A stretch of DNA of 64,000 nucleotides, taken from an uncultured Clostridia bacterium (GTDB lineage Bacteria; Bacillota; Clostridia; Oscillospirales; Oscillospiraceae). Where the stretch lies: the NCBI GenBank assembly GCA_946550725.1, contig CAMNQX010000007.1, forward strand, positions 1-64,000. Direction: 5' to 3'. Of the stretch, positions 60,296 to 64,000 are shown piece by piece; positions within the stretch are counted from its first letter, which is position 1; each line of letters starts with the position of its first letter. The notes under the pieces are model-generated. The model did no database searches. It worked only from the letters and a program-made list of their open reading frames with translations, and was not told the origin of the DNA. The position numbers and the translations under genes are program-made.

Positions 60296-61366
60296 TCAGT
60301 TCACATGGTTCTTGGGGTCGGCGGCGTCGGCAAAGGCGTTGCCCACCACATAGAAGGAAATGGTGATCACCGCCAACACCACCACGGGGAAAAACAGCTG
60401 GTAGCGCAGCGACGCGCTGCTCATCACCTTGCGGCCCGCCTCCACCAGAGTGCCCAGGGTGGGGGTCTCCAGGGGCACGCCCAGGCCGATGTAGGTGATG
60501 AACACCTCGTTGCTGATGGCAGCGGGAATGGCCAGGGCCATGCGCATGGTGATGATGCTCACCAGATAGGGCAGCAGGTTCTTCACCATGATCCGCCAGG
60601 GCGGCGTGCCCAAGCAGCGGGAGGCCAGATTGTAGTCCCGGTCCCGGATGATGACTACCTGGTTACGGACGAACCGCGCCGTGGCCAGCCAGGAGGTCAA
60701 ACACATGGCGAAGATCATGGTCCCCATGCCGGGGCGGAGGATGTAGGAGATGATGACCACGATCAACGTCTGAGGCACGTTGTCAAAGACGTTGTAAAGC
60801 TCGGTGAAGAAGAAGTCCAGCTTGCGGACGTAGCCCCACAGCACGCCCACCAAAATGCCCAGCAGCGCATCCACGCAGGCCACGGCGAAGCCGATGAACA
60901 GGCTGTTGCGGGTGCCCTCCCAAATTTGGCTCCACAGATCCTGGCCGATGGCGTTGGTGCCAAACCAGTACTCCTTCCCGGGCTTGATGTCCCGGGACAG
61001 GTCCACCTTCACGATGGGGTTCCCGTTCTCGTCCAGCTTGGGCTGGCGGGTAAACAGGTCCAGCTGCACCTGCTCGGAGTAGTAGATGGTGTTTGGCTCC
61101 TTTTCATAGGGCAGCAGCGGCTCTACAAAGGTAAACAGCAGCGTGGCGACGATGACCAGCAGGAAGAACATGGCCACGGCGTTCTTGCGGAAGGCCCGGA
61201 GGGTGGACCGCCAGTAGGAGTACCCGGAGTAGCCGCCCCGCTCCCCCGCGTTGGGGTCGTAGGGAGCAAAGGAGAACAGCTCCTTCTCGTCCATCTTCTT
61301 GGCATGATCGTTGATGTGAGCCGCCAGCTCCTCGGTCTTGCGGTCCTTAAAGCGAAACAGAGCCAT
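60296..61366 (-). CDS. oppC: Oligopeptide ABC transporter permease
   Basis: Multi-TM; EAA-type loop; SNEVFITYIGLGVPLETPTLGTLVEAG. Confidence 0.94.
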   Translation of the reverse strand: MALFRFKDRKTEELAAHINDHAKKMDEKELFSFAPYDPNAGERGGYSGYSYWRSTLRAFRKNAVAMFFLLVIVATLLFTFVEPLLPYEKEPNTIYYSEQVQLDLFTRQPKLDENGNPIVKVDLSRDIKPGKEYWFGTNAIGQDLWSQIWEGTRNSLFIGFAVACVDALLGILVGVLWGYVRKLDFFFTELYNVFDNVPQTLIVVIISYILRPGMGTMIFAMCLTSWLATARFVRNQVVIIRDRDYNLASRCLGTPPWRIMVKNLLPYLVSIITMRMALAIPAAISNEVFITYIGLGVPLETPTLGTLVEAGRKVMSSASLRYQLFFPVVVLAVITISFYVVGNAFADAADPKNHVN

Positions 61367-62316
61367 CAGCGGTCACCTTCTTTCTTGCCCAGGGCGATCC
61401 GGGGGTCTAACAGGGCCATAAAGATGTCGCCCACCAGCAGGCCCAGAATGGAGATCGCCGCGTAGATGAGCACCAGGGCCTGGACCAGGGTGTTGTCCTG
61501 ACGCTGGATGGCCTGCACCAGCAGACCGCCCATGCCGGGGATGGAGTAGAGGCTCTCCACATACAGCGACCCCATGAGGGTGAGGATGACGGAGGTGGGG
61601 ATGAACTGGGCCAGGGGGACGATGGCGTTGCGGAACACATGGGAGCTGAAGATCCTGCCCCCGGACACGCCCTTGGCCCGGGCCAGGCGTACATAGTCCT
61701 TGTTGTTCTCGTCCACCATGTACCGGCGCAGCCACATGGCGTAGTAGGCGATGTTGCCCAGGGCCAGGGAGAAGATGGGCAGGATCCACGTCAGCGGCCG
61801 GTCGGCGTGGAAGAACATGTCAAACCCCGGCAGCTTGGAGCCGTAAAATTGGATCAGCAGATGATAAATGGCCGCTGGGATGCCCTCGATGATGACCACA
61901 AACACCGTTCCCAGCTTGTCCCCGATCTTGAACCGGGTGCGGGTGGAGCGGGCCATGAGGATGCCCAGAGGCAGACCCAGCAGCAGGGCGATCCCCAGGG
62001 CCGCCAGTCCCATTTTCATGGACACAGGCACCTTCTCGGCGATGATGTCCAGCACGGGTGCGCCCACCCGGTACTTGTGGCTCACCCCCCAGTCGCCCTT
62101 GAACACGCCCTTCCAGAAGTTGATCATCTGCACCGGAAGAGGGTCCTTCAAGCCAAGCTGCCGCAGGCCCACGTTGATCTGTGCCGTGGACAGCTTCTCA
62201 AAGTTCTCAAAGTATCCCTCAATGGGCATGAGCCGCAAGAGGGAAAAGACAATGGTGATGATGATGAGCAAGGTCAATAGCGAGCGCAAAAGCCGCTTGC
62301 CGATGTACTTCGCCAT
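61366..62316 (-). CDS. oppB: Oligopeptide ABC transporter permease
   Basis: MAKYIGKRLLRSLLTLLIIITIVFSLLRLMP; start at MAKY with RBS. Confidence 0.94.
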   Translation of the reverse strand: MAKYIGKRLLRSLLTLLIIITIVFSLLRLMPIEGYFENFEKLSTAQINVGLRQLGLKDPLPVQMINFWKGVFKGDWGVSHKYRVGAPVLDIIAEKVPVSMKMGLAALGIALLLGLPLGILMARSTRTRFKIGDKLGTVFVVIIEGIPAAIYHLLIQFYGSKLPGFDMFFHADRPLTWILPIFSLALGNIAYYAMWLRRYMVDENNKDYVRLARAKGVSGGRIFSSHVFRNAIVPLAQFIPTSVILTLMGSLYVESLYSIPGMGGLLVQAIQRQDNTLVQALVLIYAAISILGLLVGDIFMALLDPRIALGKKEGDR

Positions 62317-62429
62317 GCTGTGGCCTCCTTTGGGGGGAGTCTTGTATTCTCTTACCCGCTCAAAGCCGGGCATTTCAGTCAAAATGTCCGGGTTTCAACG
62401 GGTAACGGATGCCGGGGAAAACGCAACGG

Positions 62430-62458
62430 TGGGAAGGCGGCAAAATGCCGCCTTCCCA
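62430..62458 (-). terminator. Hairpin in oppA-oppB intercistronic region
   Basis: TGGGAAGGCGGCAAAATGCCGCCTTCCCA; weak T tract. Confidence 0.5.
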
Positions 62459-62477
62459 GCCCGTGCTATCTCTAGGG

Positions 62478-62610
62478 TGTCACGCTCCCGTTGGACACGC
62501 TACGGCTCGGCTTCCCTCCGTCTCGGGCTACACCCGGCGGCTCTCGCCGCCTGGGCTTTCGCCCTCGCTCCAGTCCATCCGAGCCTGCGTGTCTACGGGT
62601 CGCGCTTCTT
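62478..62610 (-). repeat. Dispersed stop-codon-proximal repeat, copy 4 (oppA 3' end)
   Basis: TGTCACGCTCCCGTTGGACACGC...CTCGCTCCAGTCCATCCGAGCCTGCGTGTCTACGGGTCGCGCTTC. Confidence 0.85.
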
Positions 62611-64000
62611 ACTTCGCGGCTTCCAGCGCCGCGGCACGCTCGGTCTGCCAGGTCTCGTTCGCCTCGGTGAACTTGGCCATATTCATCGGCTCGTCCAGCA
62701 GGTGCTGGTACTTATACCGCTGGAGGGCCAGGCCGTAGGGGGCGTACTGGCCTTCAAAGGCGTTGAGGCGGGTGGCCACGTAGCCGGAGAAGGAGATGGA
62801 GTAGGGCACCACGATGGCGTGCTCGATGAGGTAGGCCTCCGCCTCGGCAAAGGCGGTGTAGCGGGCCTTCTCGTCGGTGGTGATGGCCTTGGCGGCCTCC
62901 TGGAGGCGGAAGTACTCCTCCACGATGGCCTGGGTCTCCGCGCTCTTGTGGTCGCAGGAGGCGTTGGCCCCGTCGCCCAGGGTGCGGGAAGCGTCCTGGT
63001 TCATGAAGTTATAGGTGTTGTTCCTGCTGAAGGGGTCGGTCCAGGTCTGGGGATCGGCGTAGTCGGCGCCCCAGTTGCACTTCATCAGGCCGAAGTTGCC
63101 GGTGCGGCGGATGGCGCCCAGGAAGCCGGTGGAGGGACCGGCCTCCACGACCACGTCGATGTAGTCCTTGCCCAGGGTGTTCTCCAGCTGCTGCTCCACC
63201 ACCTGGCACTCCTTGTCCCAGTTGGTGGTGTCGGGGTTATAGCGCATATAGACCTTCACGGGGAAGGTGCAGCCCTGAGCGGTCAGCTCCTCCACGGCCT
63301 TGGCCTTGTACTCCAACGCCTTGGCGGTATCGAAGCTGTCCCCGTCGGTGTAGGGCTTGAGGGCGGGGTACTGGGTAAAGTCCAGGCCGTCGCCGGAGGC
63401 GAAGGTGGCCGGGGTGATGGTGTTGTTCACGATGCTCTCGGGGTTCTGGGGGTCCTGAACGGCCAGCGCGCCCACCCGGTCCAGACCGTGGAGGATGGAC
63501 TTGCGGAAGTTCTCGTTGTTGACGGCCAGGATCCAATTGTCCGGCTCCAGGCTGGCGTCAAAGCGCGGCTCAAAGTTGAAGGCGTAGAAGTAGGAGTAGC
63601 TCACGTTGGGACGGCTGGAGGACACCATGTTGTAGGTGTTGTCGTCGCTGAGCCAGGAGGTGAGCAGGGACGCGTCCAGCTCGGCGTAGTCCACCTCGCC
63701 CCGGATGAACTGCTCGGGGCCGATGGTGCCGGCGGTGGAGTTATAGCGCCACTCCATACGGTCGATGAACACGTTGTCCTTGTCCCAGTAGGTGGGGTTC
63801 TTCACCAGGGTGCGGTGATCCTGGGGAGCGAACTCGCTCATGAGGAACGCGCCGTTGTAGAGGATGGTGTCCGGGCCGGTGGCGGCGCCGAAGTCCTTCC
63901 CCTTCTCGGTGAGGAACGGCTCATAGACGGGCATGTAGCTGGAATAGCTCAGCACGGAGGGGAAGTAGGCGCAGGGGGCCTCCATGGTGTAGACCAGGGT
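62609..64000 (-). CDS. oppA: Peptide ABC transporter substrate-binding protein (N-terminus outside window)
   Basis: SBP family 5: DTILYNGAFLMSEFAPQDHRTLVKNPTYWDKDNVFIDRMEW; frame open to window end. Confidence 0.94.
   Translation of the reverse strand, partial: TLVYTMEAPCAYFPSVLSYSSYMPVYEPFLTEKGKDFGAATGPDTILYNGAFLMSEFAPQDHRTLVKNPTYWDKDNVFIDRMEWRYNSTAGTIGPEQFIRGEVDYAELDASLLTSWLSDDNTYNMVSSSRPNVSYSYFYAFNFEPRFDASLEPDNWILAVNNENFRKSILHGLDRVGALAVQDPQNPESIVNNTITPATFASGDGLDFTQYPALKPYTDGDSFDTAKALEYKAKAVEELTAQGCTFPVKVYMRYNPDTTNWDKECQVVEQQLENTLGKDYIDVVVEAGPSTGFLGAIRRTGNFGLMKCNWGADYADPQTWTDPFSRNNTYNFMNQDASRTLGDGANASCDHKSAETQAIVEEYFRLQEAAKAITTDEKARYTAFAEAEAYLIEHAIVVPYSISFSGYVATRLNAFEGQYAPYGLALQRYKYQHLLDEPMNMAKFTEANETWQTERAAALEAAK

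Overview
High-GC Clostridia-type chromosomal window, Oscillospiraceae/Flavonifractor-like by gene content and style (inference). It is mostly housekeeping: glgP 3' end; ribF-truB-nrnA-rbfA and infB-ylxQ-ylxR-nusA-rimP on the minus strand; pyrE/uvrB; rqcH-mrnC; mazF/alr; nnrD-folA; nagAB; clpB behind a perfect CIRCE operator; aminotransferase; CarD; ispDF; epimerase/transglutaminase; gdhA; a giant Sel1-repeat protein; ackA/tmcAL/udk; a DUF4358-MBOAT-DHHW cluster; and an oppABCDF-LD-carboxypeptidase-NlpC/P60 cluster. One accessory island (~29.98-36.46 kb) resembles a Tn4451-type mobilizable element: large serine recombinase, TnpW-like, MobV relaxase and TnpV-like genes. It carries an alkylation-repair operon (alkA-ada-ogt-ABM monooxygenase) and appears to have split a Rho-independent terminator. 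The most interesting unexplained signals are non-coding. (1) A ~135-bp repeat occurs in four copies, always in the same orientation and locked to the stop codon of the upstream gene. (2) A ~125-nt structured element occurs in two copies with compensatory changes. (3) A ~310-nt orphan ncRNA or leader upstream of folA has its own promoter and terminator. (4) A family of GTAGGGG hairpins has changing but always complementary arms. All calls come from reading the sequence; no searches were run.
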